Numbered from the stretch's first letter, positions 34,357 through 44,916 are shown. The stretch is 64,000 nt of DNA from Marinobacter sp. ATCH36 (GCF_023555055.1 NZ_JAMJPL010000006.1:62001-126000); one strand, 5' to 3'. The notes: generated by a model from the letters alone, not told the origin. Translations and numbers: made by a program.

Positions 34357-34965
34357 TTATTTAAATAATGGCTCGTTGTCAGGGCAGAGGCCCCGGAACA
34401 GGGTGTCGACCAGGCATTCCGCTTCGGCGCCCAGGTCGTAGGCGTCCGGGTTCCTGAGCCAGTCGAAGTAAATGCCCAGCATCTGGGTATGCAGCGAACG
34501 GGCGGCCTGCCTGGCGGTCAGTGACGGATGGGGTGGGTGGTTGCTGAAAAACCGCGTCAATGTATCGATAGCTTCCTGCGCCATTTCATCCTGCAGTCTC
34601 AGGCCGTGTTCCGATTCTGTGTGGTGAAACAGGATCTTGTAGACGCGGAAGTGGCGTTTATCCTCGACGAGAGTCTGAAGCGCGTAGATACACAGGTTTC
34701 TGAGCGTTTGCAGATCGCCGGTCTGTGCGTCGGCGGCGTTTTCCGTCATCTCTGCCATCGGCAGTCGAACACGCTCGAGCATGGCGTTGAAAACGTCTGA
34801 TTTATTCTGGAAATGCCAGTAAACCGCGCCGCGGGTGACCTGCGCTGTGCGGGCGATTTCCTCCAGTGAGGCTCGGGCCACGCCCTTACTGAGAAAGACC
34901 TGTTCTGCCGCATCCAGTACAGCCTGGCGCGTGACTTCGGCTTCCGCCTTGGTTTTTCTGGCCAT
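34357..34965 (-). CDS. TetR/AcrR-family repressor of the adjacent RND pump
   Basis: The 202-residue protein opens with a TetR helix-turn-helix (ARASLEEIARTAQVTRGAVYWHFQNKSDVF at about 26-55). The ligand domain follows the AcrR/TtgR pattern. ATG 34965 is used because the DNA-binding domain starts right after it; the longer upstream frame covers the promoter region. It is divergent from the pump genes and an AcrR-box-like operator lies between them. Confidence 0.92.
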   Translation of the reverse strand: MARKTKAEAEVTRQAVLDAAEQVFLSKGVARASLEEIARTAQVTRGAVYWHFQNKSDVFNAMLERVRLPMAEMTENAADAQTGDLQTLRNLCIYALQTLVEDKRHFRVYKILFHHTESEHGLRLQDEMAQEAIDTLTRFFSNHPPHPSLTARQAARSLHTQMLGIYFDWLRNPDAYDLGAEAECLVDTLFRGLCPDNEPLFK

Positions 34966-35055
34966 GGTGAATATCCGTCTTTGCGAGTGTAGGCCCCGCC
35001 GTTTGGTGCGTGCCGGCCCGTTTGTCTTGTGCATTATCATGCCAAAGTTTTTTGC

Positions 35056-35077
35056 ATACATCCATGAATGAATGTAT
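35056..35077. promoter_or_regulatory. AcrR-type operator between the TetR repressor and the RND pump
   Basis: ATACAT and ATGTAT arms with a 10-base centre make a 22-base site, symmetric at 18 of 22 positions. It closely resembles the E. coli AcrR box (TACATACAT...ATGTATGTA). It lies 45 bases before the adaptor start and 90 before the repressor start, so it should regulate both. Confidence 0.75.
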
Positions 35078-35121
35078 CGTTCCAGCAATTCGAACGCGTC
35101 TTACCCGAGGAGAACTCCTTC

Positions 35122-36300
35122 ATGCCATCGCATGCTGCCCTGCTGTATTCCACAAAGCCACTCCGTAAAATCTTATTGTTGTCTTCGCTGATGGCCGGTC
35201 TGGTGGCCTGCAGCGGTGACAATTCTGAAAATGCCGGTGAGGGTGGTGGCGGTGGCGGACAGCCCGCTCCGGAGGTCATCGTGGAAACGGCTGAAACAAC
35301 CGACGTGCAAGTCCGCCAGGACTACGCCGGTCGGGCTCGCGGAGCTCGGGAAGTAGAAGTCCGCGCCCGGGTTCAGGGCATCCTTGAGGAACGCCTGTAT
35401 CGCGAAGGCCAGATTGTCAGTGAAGGTGACTCCCTGTTCCGCATTGACCCCAAGCCCTCGGAAGCCGCATTGCAGGGCGCAAGGGCTCAACGCCAGGTGG
35501 CTGAGGCGGATCTGCGTCAGGCTGAGCGTGAATGGAACCGTATTTCCTCGTTGTACGAGCGCAATGCAGTCAGTGAACGCGATCGTGACTCCGCACGTTC
35601 TGCTCTGGAATTGGCCCAGGCCAACCTGGCCGTTGCCGAGGCAGGCGTTACCGAGGCTGAGCTGAACGTTGGCTATACCGATGTCAGGGCCCCGGCTAAC
35701 GGTGTGACCAGTCTTGAAGATTTGCCCGAGGGTAGCCTGATTGACCAGGGCACGCTGCTGACCACCATCGTGCAACAGAATCCGGTGCATGTCCGGTTTG
35801 CGCTGCCGGAGAACGATGCGGCGATACAGCGAACCGCTCGTGAGGCAATGACCGATGCCGCCAGTGCAAAAGATGTAGACGCCACGCTGATCATGGCAAA
35901 CGGCGAGTTGTATGACCGCACCGGCAAGGTGGATTTCACGGCCTCCACCCTGGACCCTCGGACGGGTACCGTGTCCGCCCGGGCCGTTTTCCCCAACCCC
36001 GACAACCAGATTATCCCCGGGCAGTTTGTAAGGGTTAGGGTGCAGCTTCAGAACCTTGAGAGTGTTGTAACGGTGCCGGAAAAAGCGGTGACCGAAGGCG
36101 CAGAAGGGCCGCGGGTTTTCGTGCTTGATGATGACAGCACTGCCCGTGCACGCCCGGTCCGGCTTGGGCCTGTTGTAGATGGGCGTCAGGTCATACTGGA
36201 GGGCCTGGAAGTGGACGAAACCTTTATCACCAGTGGCCTGGTCAATCTCAGTGACGGGGCCGAGGTAAAAGCCAGGGATGAAGGCGAGGAGGCCAAGTAA
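35122..36300 (+). CDS. RND efflux pump periplasmic adaptor (AcrA/MexA-like)
   Basis: A lipoprotein of about 392 residues: signal peptide with lipobox LVAC, then a Gly-rich linker, a split lipoyl domain ([21 protein letters not shown] and its partner), a helical hairpin of Ala/Glu-rich heptads (about 120-190) and beta-barrel and membrane-proximal domains. It links the RND permease to an outer-membrane channel. GAGGAG just upstream supports ATG 35122. Its stop overlaps the permease start by one base. Confidence 0.92.
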   Translation: MPSHAALLYSTKPLRKILLLSSLMAGLVACSGDNSENAGEGGGGGGQPAPEVIVETAETTDVQVRQDYAGRARGAREVEVRARVQGILEERLYREGQIVSEGDSLFRIDPKPSEAALQGARAQRQVAEADLRQAEREWNRISSLYERNAVSERDRDSARSALELAQANLAVAEAGVTEAELNVGYTDVRAPANGVTSLEDLPEGSLIDQGTLLTTIVQQNPVHVRFALPENDAAIQRTAREAMTDAASAKDVDATLIMANGELYDRTGKVDFTASTLDPRTGTVSARAVFPNPDNQIIPGQFVRVRVQLQNLESVVTVPEKAVTEGAEGPRVFVLDDDSTARARPVRLGPVVDGRQVILEGLEVDETFITSGLVNLSDGAEVKARDEGEEAK

Positions 36301-39300
36301 TGCTGCGCACCTTCATTGACCGCCCGATCTTCGCATCGGTTGTATCCATTATCATTGTTATTGCTGGCGCCATCTCGCTCCTGGGGTTGCCCGTGGAGCA
36401 GTACCCCAATGTGGTTCCGCCCCAAGTCGTGGTTGATGGCCGCTACCAGGGTGCCAGTGCCGACGTTATATCGGACAGCGTTGTGGCACCGCTGGAACAG
36501 GAAATCAACGGTGTGGATCAAATGATCTACATGGAGTCCAACAGTACGGACTCCGGCAGTTTTCGCGTCACGGTCTCGTTTGAAATCGGCACCGACCCGG
36601 ACCAGGCCACTATCAATGTCAATAACCGTGTGCAGCAGGCTCTGGCGAGACTGCCTCAAACTGTTCGCGATCAGGGCCTGACGGTAGAGGCCAGGTCCAC
36701 ATCGATACTGCAGGTTCTGACGTTGTCGTCCCCTGACAAAAGCATGGACGTGGTGGAAATTTCCAACTACGCCCTGCTGAACGTGCTGGATGAACTGGTG
36801 CGCCTGCCAGGTATTGGTAACGCCTCCTTGTTTGGCGCTCAGGATTACTCCATGCGAGTCTGGCTGCGCCCGGACAAACTGGCCCAGTACGAGCTGACAC
36901 CAGCGGATGTGGCCGCCTCGTTGCGGGCCCAGAACGCCCAGTTTGCGGCCGGCCGCATCGGCGCCGAGCCGGCGCCGGAAGGGCAGGCTTTCACTTTCAG
37001 TGTGTCGGCACCCGGACGACTGACCAGCCCGGAAGAATTTGGTGAAGTGATCCTTCGCAGTGACGAGGATGGCGCCTCGCTGCGGCTCAAGGACGTTGCC
37101 CGAATAGAGTTGGGTGCCCAGAATTATGACTTTGCCGCCGTGTATAACGGGGATGATACTGTGCCCCTTGGGGTCTACCTGCAACCAGGCGCTAACGCGC
37201 TGGATGCTGCGGACGCTGTGGCTGAAGCCATGGAGGAAATCAGCGAACGCTTCCCCGAGGGCCTTGAGTATGACGTGCCATACGACACCACCCGATTTAT
37301 TGATATTTCGATCCAGGAGGTCATTACCACCTTCATTATCGCCATCCTGCTGGTTGTAGTGGTGACCTTTCTGTTCCTGCAACACTTGCGGGCAACGCTG
37401 ATACCACTGGTGGCTATCCCGGTTTCCCTGATCGGCACCTTCGCCGGCATGCAGGCCATGGGGTTCTCCGTCAACCTGCTGACCTTGTTCGGGTTGATAC
37501 TGGCCATCGGTGTGGTGGTGGATAACGCCATCATCATTATGGAGAACGCCGAACGGCTGATGAAAGAGGAGGGGCTCTCTGCCTACAATGCCGCTGTGGC
37601 GACCATTCAGCAGGTTTCCGGGGCGGTGATTTCATCCACACTGGTGCTGGTTGCGGTGTTTGCACCGGTTGCTTTCCTGGGCGGGCTGAGTGGCGAACTC
37701 TATCGGCAGTTTGCCATCACCATCGCCGTGTCGGTGGTGATTTCGGGTGTTGTGGCCCTGACCCTGACACCGGCCATGTGTGCACTGTTGCTGGGTGGCC
37801 AGTCTGACAAACAATGGGCGCCATTCCGCTGGTTCGATGCCGGCTTTAACCGGATAACCAACGGGTTCTGTGCGGTTGTCGACTGGCTGCTACGCCATGC
37901 CGTGGTGGGCGTCCTGTTATTTGCGGCCATGATTGGCGGGGTTGTGCTGTTGATTGATCGAATGCCCACAGGTCTGGTACCCCAGGAAGATCAGGGCTTC
38001 GTGCTTACCGCTTATTCGCTGCCTCCGGTGTCGTCCCTGAGCCGCACGTCGGATTTCCGCGACGATCTGGTTGACCGCATGATGGACGTACCCGAAGTTC
38101 GCGATGTGGTAGCGTTTTCCGGTTACGACATTATATCCAGTGCGCTGCGAACCAACAGTGGCGTTGCGTTCGTGACCCTGGAAGACTGGGCCGAACGCAC
38201 CGGTGATGGTGAGGATGCCGCTAGTGTGGCGGGCAAGATCATGGGTGTTGGTGGCGCCATGCCCGAGGGGTCAGTCATGGCTTTCACGCCACCACCGATC
38301 CAGGGACTTTCGACAACTGGTGGGGTAGAGGGCTATATCCAGGCAAGGGGCGGCAGGACACCCGACGAGATCAAGGCCATTGCCGACGAGTTCACCCGGA
38401 AGGCAAACGAACGGCCTGAGCTGCAGAACGTGCGGGTGACGCTGGATACCGGAATCCCCAAGTACCGCGCCGATGTTGACCGGGAGAAGGTTTTGGCCGC
38501 GGGGGTGCCCGTTGACCAGATCTTCACCACCATGCAAAGCACCTTTGGCGGGCTCTATGTGAACGATTTCACGCTGCAGGGCCGAAACTGGCAGGTAACG
38601 CTGCAGTCGGAAGGTGAGTTTCGCAGCCATCCGGACGATCTGCGCAAGGTGTTTGTTCGGTCCGATTACGGCGAGATGATTCCCGTCAGCTCCCTGGTAG
38701 ACCTTGAGCGCACCAGCGGCCCGGACATTCTCAATCGCTTTAACGTATACCCAGCGGCCAAGTTGTTGGCGGACCCGGGGCCAGGGTTTACTTCTGGCGA
38801 TGCGCTCGCCGCTTTGCAGGAAGTTGGTGATGACGTGTTTGACCGCAACACGCTGCTGGGCTGGACTGGTGAAGCTTTCCAGCTTCAGGACTCCGCGGAT
38901 TCCGGCGTGCTGGCGTTCGGCATGGGTCTGTTGCTGGTTCTCCTCATTCTGGCAGCACAATATGAGCGGTGGGGCTTGCCGGTAGCGGTCGCCACGGCCG
39001 TTCCGTTCGGGGTTTTTGGTGCGATCCTGGCAGCCATGCTGCGGGGTTTCCCCAACGACATCTACTTCCAGGTTGGCTTGCTGGTATTGATTGGCTTGGC
39101 GGCCAAGAACGCCATTCTGATTGTGGAATTTGCCGCCCAGAACCGTAAAACCGGCATGTCCGCAGCGGAAGCCGCCAGTGCGGCAGCCAGGCAGCGCTTC
39201 CGGGCGATCATGATGACCGCGCTGACCTTTATCGTTGGCTCCCTGCCGCTGGCGTTCAGCACCGGCGCCGGTGCTGTCAGCCGACAGGAGATCGGCACGG

Positions 39301-39413
39301 TGGTGGTTGGTGGCATGATCGCAGCCAGCACACTTGCGCTGTTCTTTGTGCCGCTGTTCTACAAACTGATTGAGGATTTCGGGGACTGGCGAAAGGGCTC
39401 GAAAAGCGGCTGA
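36300..39413 (+). CDS. RND efflux pump inner-membrane permease (AcrB/MexB-like, HAE-1)
   Basis: At 1037 residues it has the full HAE-1 layout: [12 protein letters not shown] start, 12 membrane helices and two large periplasmic loops. The proton relay in helix 4 reads [12 protein letters not shown], so Asp408 is kept but the next Asp of AcrB is Asn409. The helix 10 Lys is kept in [14 protein letters not shown]. It exports hydrophobic drugs or solvents with the adaptor. No TolC-like gene follows, so the outer-membrane partner must be encoded elsewhere. Confidence 0.93.
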   Translation: MLRTFIDRPIFASVVSIIIVIAGAISLLGLPVEQYPNVVPPQVVVDGRYQGASADVISDSVVAPLEQEINGVDQMIYMESNSTDSGSFRVTVSFEIGTDPDQATINVNNRVQQALARLPQTVRDQGLTVEARSTSILQVLTLSSPDKSMDVVEISNYALLNVLDELVRLPGIGNASLFGAQDYSMRVWLRPDKLAQYELTPADVAASLRAQNAQFAAGRIGAEPAPEGQAFTFSVSAPGRLTSPEEFGEVILRSDEDGASLRLKDVARIELGAQNYDFAAVYNGDDTVPLGVYLQPGANALDAADAVAEAMEEISERFPEGLEYDVPYDTTRFIDISIQEVITTFIIAILLVVVVTFLFLQHLRATLIPLVAIPVSLIGTFAGMQAMGFSVNLLTLFGLILAIGVVVDNAIIIMENAERLMKEEGLSAYNAAVATIQQVSGAVISSTLVLVAVFAPVAFLGGLSGELYRQFAITIAVSVVISGVVALTLTPAMCALLLGGQSDKQWAPFRWFDAGFNRITNGFCAVVDWLLRHAVVGVLLFAAMIGGVVLLIDRMPTGLVPQEDQGFVLTAYSLPPVSSLSRTSDFRDDLVDRMMDVPEVRDVVAFSGYDIISSALRTNSGVAFVTLEDWAERTGDGEDAASVAGKIMGVGGAMPEGSVMAFTPPPIQGLSTTGGVEGYIQARGGRTPDEIKAIADEFTRKANERPELQNVRVTLDTGIPKYRADVDREKVLAAGVPVDQIFTTMQSTFGGLYVNDFTLQGRNWQVTLQSEGEFRSHPDDLRKVFVRSDYGEMIPVSSLVDLERTSGPDILNRFNVYPAAKLLADPGPGFTSGDALAALQEVGDDVFDRNTLLGWTGEAFQLQDSADSGVLAFGMGLLLVLLILAAQYERWGLPVAVATAVPFGVFGAILAAMLRGFPNDIYFQVGLLVLIGLAAKNAILIVEFAAQNRKTGMSAAEAASAAARQRFRAIMMTALTFIVGSLPLAFSTGAGAVSRQEIGTVVVGGMIAASTLALFFVPLFYKLIEDFGDWRKGSKSG

Positions 39414-39670
39414 TCATCTTTTTCAGCTATGAGCTCCACATTTGCATGGGGCTCTTCGGCTGCAGGGACATTAATAGGAAGCCGTCCGATTAAACAGTGG
39501 GCGGAGTATTTGCCGCTCGCGACCTCAGATGCTCACTACATGGATTGTGGCAAGCTCGGTCTGAAGTCCAAAAAAAAATAAATCCAGGTGCAACTTTATC
39601 TGAAGCCGGCTCGTACCCCGCTTTGGACACTCGGTTTGTGAACCGGGCGGTAAATACAATAACAAGGCAG

Positions 39671-39689
39671 AGCCGCACCTGGGGCGGCT
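39671..39689 (+). promoter_or_regulatory. Leader hairpin before the copper-radical oxidase gene
   Basis: AGCCGC and GCGGCT pair around a 7-base loop, 20 bases before the ATG. It sits next to the AGGAG ribosome site and may affect translation. The 295-base gap it closes also holds a run of nine A (39571-39579) and no gene that I can see. Confidence 0.35.
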
Positions 39690-39708
39690 CCCGCCAGGAG
39701 AAAGCAAC

Positions 39709-42204
39709 ATGCACAGAACAAAACGCTACAAGCGATTACCTCTCGCATCGGCGATGGCACTGATCATCGCGGGGACGACGCCGGTTCATGCCGGCCTGTT
39801 GGGTGGACTGCTCGGCGGCGATGGCGAAAGCGCCGGCGACGGCCAGCCTTCTGAAGTCAGTGGAGACGTCGGCTTCTTCAGTGAACCCTTCGCCGAACCC
39901 ACTATTCAGGTGGATGGTGAACAGGTCGCCACCAGTGATCGTTGCATCGTCGATGCCAGTGGCTCCCTTCAGTGCAAACCTGCGGCGGGTACCATTGCCG
40001 TTCTGGGTGGCAATCGCTTCCTGTATCTCAATGCGTTAGAAGGTACCGAAAACGCTGAGCTTGCGGTTATCGCCCAGTTCGGCGAGGTCTCTGTAAATGA
40101 CCAATCCCGCGTTATGACGCTGGACGAGAATGACCAGCCAAGCTGGGTAGAGCCATCTCCAAGCGACGGCGGTGCTAACCCGGACGGCAATGAAAGCACC
40201 ACGCTTACCGGCGGGCTGCTCGATACGGCGAATAACACAGACGTGAACGACGGTGCGCTGTTCTGTGCCGACGTGGTGTTCCTGCCAGACGGTAAAATGA
40301 TGGCGGTCGGTGGTACCGACTACTATTCCGAGCCGGGCATCGACGGTCTGCCGGTCGGTGTTGTGGAGCTGGAGGGCCTGAGGTCTTCTCGCATCTTTGA
40401 TCCAGCCACCAATACCTGGTCCCAGAGTGGCGACATGGAATTCGGACGCTGGTATCCGAGCCTGGTGAGCCTGGCCAATAGCGACGTATTCGTGGCCAGC
40501 GGTGTCACCAAACTGCTGAAGCCGGTCTACCCGGAGGATCCGATCCAGTCTGGTCGTAACGTTGCACAAACCGAAACCTACAACCTCGAGACCGGCACCT
40601 GGAGCAACAACGGCCCGGCGGCACAGCGTTCATTACCTCTGTTCCCCCGCATGCACCTGTTGCCGAACGGGCACGTGTACTACAACGCCGGTGGCCAGGC
40701 ATTTAACCCATTCGGGCAGGCCTACGACCAAGCCCTGTGGAATATAGTCGGAACCTACAACCCTGAGTCCAAACAATGGACTGACCTCGGCTATGCCGGC
40801 CTGCCGCTGCGGCTTAACGAGATCGGCCTGCAGGCGCTGAGCACCACGCTCAATCCCACCAACATCAATCCGGATCAGGTGGAGCGTCTTTTGGGTGATC
40901 TTGTTGGCTCGACCCTTGACGACCCGACCGCTGCCATCGGCCAGCTGCTCGAAACGCCGGTTGATGACCAGGCACTTGAGCGGGCCATCGGCTCTGGCAT
41001 GCGCGGTTCGACCTTCTCGATTCAGCTTCCGCTGCGTCCGGATGCGAACGGCGGTTACCACGAGTCAGAGTTCCTGACAGCTGGTGGCGTACCAACTTAT
41101 GTGACTGCAGGCAGCCCGGGTGGCTATCTACCGATTTCCTCGTCGCGCATCGATACCGTCACCACCAACGGCGATGACATGGCCTACGAGTCACGTTTAA
41201 CGGGCTCGCTCAACCAGCCGCGCTGGTACGGTTCGGGCGTGATGATGCCAGATAACAGCGTCATGGTATTTTCCGGTGGAACACGCGATGGCGTGGTGGC
41301 GACGGGTCTGGAAGGTGCGATCATTCAGTCCGAACGATTCGACATCGAAACCGAGACCTGGAAGCCGATGGCTTCAGCCAACCGCGAACGGACCTACCAC
41401 AACACGGCAGTGCTGATGCCTGATGGGCGGGTTCTGATCGGCGGTCACTCACCCATCAATACTGCCTATCTGTCTTTCATAAACATGGACGAACTGGGGT
41501 TTGCGGACTACGCCGGGCGTGACCCGTCATTTGAGATCTACACGCCGCCTTATGCCACGCGTGATGATCGTCCGATGATCGAGAAAGCGCCTGTCGCATT
41601 GATGACCAATGGCGGTGTTTTCGACATCAAGACAGATCGATCGGACATTGACCAGGTCTTTCTGATCCGCCGCAAAGCAACTACCCACCTGATCGACGGC
41701 GATCAGCGTACCGTAGAGTTGCCGATTGTAGACAGCAGCAGCAACAAGGTAAGGGTCAAGATGACCGGCAATCGTGCCGTTCTGCCAGAGGGCCAATACA
41801 TGCTGTTCGTAAGCTATGAAGCGGATGACGGCATGCGTGTGCCTTCGGAGTCTACGCCGGTCCGCGTGCTGGCCGATCCAAATGCGACAGACAGTCCCCT
41901 CGTCCAACAGCTTGAGCCGGCGCCAGCCGAGGCCGAAAGCAGCGATGGCGGACTGATCGGCGGCCTGCTCGGCAGTGTCGGCAGCGGTGGCTCATTGCTG
42001 GACCCAATCCTTGATCTCGGTTCAGGGGCTACCAGCGCCGTGCCGACCTTGGGCCAACTTCAGGATGGAACGCCTCAGCTGATGAACGAACTCGGGGTTG
42101 CTCTCGATGGCGGCGTCTCAGTGCTGGGAGATACCATCACCAGTTTGCCAGGTGCAACTGAGGGTCTGATCGTTGACTTCACGGATCAGAGCAACGGCGG
42201 ATGA
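39709..42204 (+). CDS. Secreted copper-radical oxidase (galactose-oxidase/glyoxal-oxidase-like)
   Basis: The 831-residue protein has a signal peptide (cleaved near HAG, 28-29), Kelch-type repeats and a C-terminal DUF1929 early-set domain. All active-site residues of copper-radical oxidases appear: Cys186 (ALFCADVVFLPDGK) and Tyr249 (GRWYP) for the Cys-Tyr cross-link, Tyr563 and His564 (RTYHNTAVLMPDGR), and His660 (TTHLIDGDQR). They oxidise alcohols or aldehydes with O2 and release H2O2. Gly/Leu-rich runs (GLLGGLLGG at 29-37 and a similar run near 745) flank the catalytic part. An insertion at about 375-435 is not Kelch. Substrate unknown. Confidence 0.85.
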   Translation: MHRTKRYKRLPLASAMALIIAGTTPVHAGLLGGLLGGDGESAGDGQPSEVSGDVGFFSEPFAEPTIQVDGEQVATSDRCIVDASGSLQCKPAAGTIAVLGGNRFLYLNALEGTENAELAVIAQFGEVSVNDQSRVMTLDENDQPSWVEPSPSDGGANPDGNESTTLTGGLLDTANNTDVNDGALFCADVVFLPDGKMMAVGGTDYYSEPGIDGLPVGVVELEGLRSSRIFDPATNTWSQSGDMEFGRWYPSLVSLANSDVFVASGVTKLLKPVYPEDPIQSGRNVAQTETYNLETGTWSNNGPAAQRSLPLFPRMHLLPNGHVYYNAGGQAFNPFGQAYDQALWNIVGTYNPESKQWTDLGYAGLPLRLNEIGLQALSTTLNPTNINPDQVERLLGDLVGSTLDDPTAAIGQLLETPVDDQALERAIGSGMRGSTFSIQLPLRPDANGGYHESEFLTAGGVPTYVTAGSPGGYLPISSSRIDTVTTNGDDMAYESRLTGSLNQPRWYGSGVMMPDNSVMVFSGGTRDGVVATGLEGAIIQSERFDIETETWKPMASANRERTYHNTAVLMPDGRVLIGGHSPINTAYLSFINMDELGFADYAGRDPSFEIYTPPYATRDDRPMIEKAPVALMTNGGVFDIKTDRSDIDQVFLIRRKATTHLIDGDQRTVELPIVDSSSNKVRVKMTGNRAVLPEGQYMLFVSYEADDGMRVPSESTPVRVLADPNATDSPLVQQLEPAPAEAESSDGGLIGGLLGSVGSGGSLLDPILDLGSGATSAVPTLGQLQDGTPQLMNELGVALDGGVSVLGDTITSLPGATEGLIVDFTDQSNGG

Positions 42205-43238
42205 TGCGTTATCTCAACCATGGCCGGCCCCCGCGGGGCCGGCTTCTCGTCGCATTCTTAACCGCCACCCTGACCCTGCTGTGGGCAGCGACTGCCCACA
42301 GCCATGGTAGTGACTCGGACGGGGACAAAGGCAGCATACGTGCCGTGCTCGACCCGATCCCGCCGGCTCTGTCGCAACTGCGGGTGCAGTTGCGCAAAAC
42401 GCTGGCGCCCCAGCTGCTGGTAGCAAATCCCACTGATAAGTCATTAACGATCCACGATGAAGCAGGCCGGCCCTTCCTGCGCATTGGCCCGGAACATACC
42501 GAAGGGGATCTTGGCGCGGCGGCTTTTCACCGCACCAATACACTCATGGCGCCCGGCGCAATTCCCGCCGAAGCGTCCGAAGATCCACGCTGGGCGGTGG
42601 TTGAAGCCACACCGAACTGGGGCTGGTTCGATCTGCGGCTGCGAACGGAAGTAGTCGACCTGCCCCATAAGGTGATTGACGCAGGGGAGCGTTCGCCTGT
42701 GGGTCAGTGGTCGATTCCGGTTCGACTGGGTGACACCGAAAGCCTTATCTCCGGCCACTTCGAGTATGTGCCCGCCCCAGCGGGAATCGCCCAGGCGAAG
42801 GTGGTGGATATTGGTGCCTTGAAAGGTCAGGCGCTGATACGCGCCATGCCCGGCAGCGACCGACCGGGGCTTTTCCTGTCCTATCGCGGCGACTCGTCGC
42901 TAGTGCTGATGGGCGAGCAGGACGAACCTTTCCTGCGCTTTTCATCACAAGGCGTCGAAGCCAATCGGCACAGCCCGACCTGGGCCAACGTTGCCCCTGC
43001 CGGCGCTCCCTCTTTCCTCGATAATCAGGCGGGTGCCGAAGCGCGCTGGGCAAAGGTTTCGGACGGCCAGAGTTATGGCTGGATCGAACCGCGGGCAGCT
43101 TATGCCGACAGGGTCGAAAACCCGAAACGCCCCGGTGTGGTCAAGCGCTGGCAGATACCAATACGCATCGGCGATAGCAGCAGCCGTATCGAAGGGCTAA
43201 CCGAATGGCTCCCCGTAGAGTCGATTGCCGGCAAGTGA
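42201..43238 (+). CDS. Secreted protein of unknown function with an internal duplication, coupled to the oxidase
   Basis: The 345-residue protein begins inside the oxidase stop (four-base overlap). Residues 1-33 look like a signal peptide, followed by HSHGSDSDGDKG. Residues about 72-191 and 224-338 are two copies of one domain; both hold PFLR, RWA(V/K)V, a GW(F/I) pair, and QW/WQIP(V/I)R(L/I)GD near the end. I know no family for it. Translation coupling suggests a chaperone, copper donor or envelope anchor for the oxidase. Confidence 0.72.
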   Translation: MMRYLNHGRPPRGRLLVAFLTATLTLLWAATAHSHGSDSDGDKGSIRAVLDPIPPALSQLRVQLRKTLAPQLLVANPTDKSLTIHDEAGRPFLRIGPEHTEGDLGAAAFHRTNTLMAPGAIPAEASEDPRWAVVEATPNWGWFDLRLRTEVVDLPHKVIDAGERSPVGQWSIPVRLGDTESLISGHFEYVPAPAGIAQAKVVDIGALKGQALIRAMPGSDRPGLFLSYRGDSSLVLMGEQDEPFLRFSSQGVEANRHSPTWANVAPAGAPSFLDNQAGAEARWAKVSDGQSYGWIEPRAAYADRVENPKRPGVVKRWQIPIRIGDSSSRIEGLTEWLPVESIAGK

Positions 43239-43280
43239 TCGCTGCGACGACCTCGGGCAAGCCTGTACTGAACAGCTCGG

Positions 43281-44123
43281 TCAGGACGAAACCTCCTGAC
43301 AAACCGGGCAGTAATACAATCGCCGGCTCGCCATCATGGTTTTGACAATGGCCGAAGCACAATCATGGCAGCGTTCCCCGTCACGGTTAAACACCGTGTG
43401 CCGGCGCTCGCCGAAGGTCCAACCTTCCCGTTTGAGCCGCTCTGCGCGCTCTGGCGAATTGGTGATGCCTTTTAATCGATAGGCCCGCTCAACCAGGGTG
43501 AATATGGCCTTGGCCAGCCGGATTTGTTGCTCTCTATCCAGATCGCGGGGGCGGGCCCAGGGAGAAATCCTGGCCGCGAACAGGATCTCGGATCGAAGAT
43601 AATTGCCAATGCCTGCCACAAACCCCTGATCCAACAGCAAGCCACCGAGGTTACGCCCTCGGAAACGCGTTTTCTCGAATACAGACAACAGCTGATCAAT
43701 GTTAACTGCCTGATTAAGGGGGTCCGGCCCAAGCCGGGCAAGGTAAGGCACTGTGTCCAGCTCATCCGGCCGAATCAGTTGAATGTCCGATGCGCTGTAG
43801 AGCCGGGCTGCTTTTTCCGGGCCGATAATCGCGAACCTGAGCTGTCGATTGGTCTTCGGCTCCCGGTCGGGCTTGCCGATTCGCCACTTTCCGTAAAGCT
43901 GATTATGGCTGTACACACACCAGGGGCCATCTTCATCGGATGCCTCAAAGAACACCAGTACAGCTTTGCTTCGGGCTTCCACCCGTTCGACTCTCCGCCC
44001 CCGAAGATTATTCTCAAATGCTTTCAGATGCTCAAAAGCAAAAAACACGTTTTGCGCTGTCTCACCGGCTACAGCCTTGCTGATGTCATCGACCATACGA
44101 CGTATTTCCGGACCCTCGGGCAT
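43281..44123 (-). CDS. nei: Endonuclease VIII (Nei) DNA glycosylase
   Basis: The start MPEGPEIRRMVDD has the catalytic Pro2 and Glu3 of Fpg/Nei glycosylases, which excise oxidised pyrimidines. The H2TH region lies near LGGLLLDQGFVAGIGNYLRSEIL, and a C-terminal zinc finger is formed by CHDC and CPVC. The GPEI start, the loop pattern and the length of 280 residues favour Nei over Fpg. The gene is alone on the minus strand. Confidence 0.92.
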   Translation of the reverse strand: MPEGPEIRRMVDDISKAVAGETAQNVFFAFEHLKAFENNLRGRRVERVEARSKAVLVFFEASDEDGPWCVYSHNQLYGKWRIGKPDREPKTNRQLRFAIIGPEKAARLYSASDIQLIRPDELDTVPYLARLGPDPLNQAVNIDQLLSVFEKTRFRGRNLGGLLLDQGFVAGIGNYLRSEILFAARISPWARPRDLDREQQIRLAKAIFTLVERAYRLKGITNSPERAERLKREGWTFGERRHTVFNRDGERCHDCASAIVKTMMASRRLYYCPVCQEVSS

Positions 44124-44307
44124 ACCCTCTCTCGCTTTAAGCTACCGACTTTCCCGCACGGGGGCTGGCCTTGAGCTAATCCCTACGTTGTAAGAGGCAA
44201 TTCGGAGTTGTCAGGCTGCAAAGTTTTAACGGTGGGTATCAAAGAAAGCCCTTTGCCCAACTTGATCGTAGGGTTTATCTGTCAACCGCTGATGAAGGAC
44301 AGCCGAA

Positions 44308-44700
44308 ATGGAATCTGTCGCACTTTTGTTCACCGCCGCGCTGTTTGGCGGGATGGTACTGTACTCGGCCGGATTCGCAGGGTTTTTATTCGCGGTGTTG
44401 CCGCCGGATACAGCCGGAGCTTCAATCCGACGGGCATTTCCTGTGTTTTACCTGCTGGTTATCGTAACCTCTTTGCTCGCGGCGATTTTCGTTTGGAGCA
44501 GCGATATCTGGAGCGCTGTCTGGCTGGGAGTCATTGCGATTTCAACGCTGCCAACCCGGCAGGTATTGATGCCAGCAATCAATCAGGCGAGTGATTCGGG
44601 CAACAAGACAAGGTTTGGGGTTTTACATGGTTTCTCCGTGCTGATAACCCTGGCCCACATCGTGATCAGCGGCTGGGTGCTGATCCGGTTCGTGTCATGA
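44308..44700 (+). CDS. DUF4149 (TMEM205-like) membrane protein
   Basis: A 130-residue protein with four membrane helices. The F/Y-rich FPVFYLLVIV segment, the LMPAINQASD segment and the following FGVLHGFSVLITLAH match the DUF4149 family. Function unknown. The 184 bases before it show no other gene. Confidence 0.75.
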   Translation: MESVALLFTAALFGGMVLYSAGFAGFLFAVLPPDTAGASIRRAFPVFYLLVIVTSLLAAIFVWSSDIWSAVWLGVIAISTLPTRQVLMPAINQASDSGNKTRFGVLHGFSVLITLAHIVISGWVLIRFVS

Positions 44701-44839
44701 CAAACAAATCGATTACGCCACTACATTTTCCTGGACGGGCAAGGGGCAAAGACCTGAGGTCAGTTTTCGCGATACTGGGATGGTGACGGAAATTCGGGTA
44801 GGGTTTTGAGGGTGATAACTTGTTGATTTAAGAATTAAA

Positions 44840-44916
44840 TGGCCCGCCCGAGAGGATTCGAACCTCTGACCTCCGCCTCCGGAGGGCGGCGCTCTATCCA
44901 GCTGAGCTACGGGCGG
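44840..44916 (-). tRNA. tRNA-Arg (anticodon CCG)
   Basis: The minus strand folds as a 77-base cloverleaf with acceptor CCGCCCG/CGGGCGG, D arm GCTCAGCTGGATAGAGC, anticodon stem CCGCC/GGCGG, loop CTCCGGA and T arm AGAGGTTCGAATCCTCT. The 3' CCA is encoded. Anticodon CCG reads CGG. The 139 bases between it and the DUF4149 gene hold nothing I recognise. Confidence 0.97.

Noticed and set aside
36186..37385. 399-residue frame antisense to the RND permease
   Set aside because: It mirrors the codon periodicity of the permease and shows no domain.
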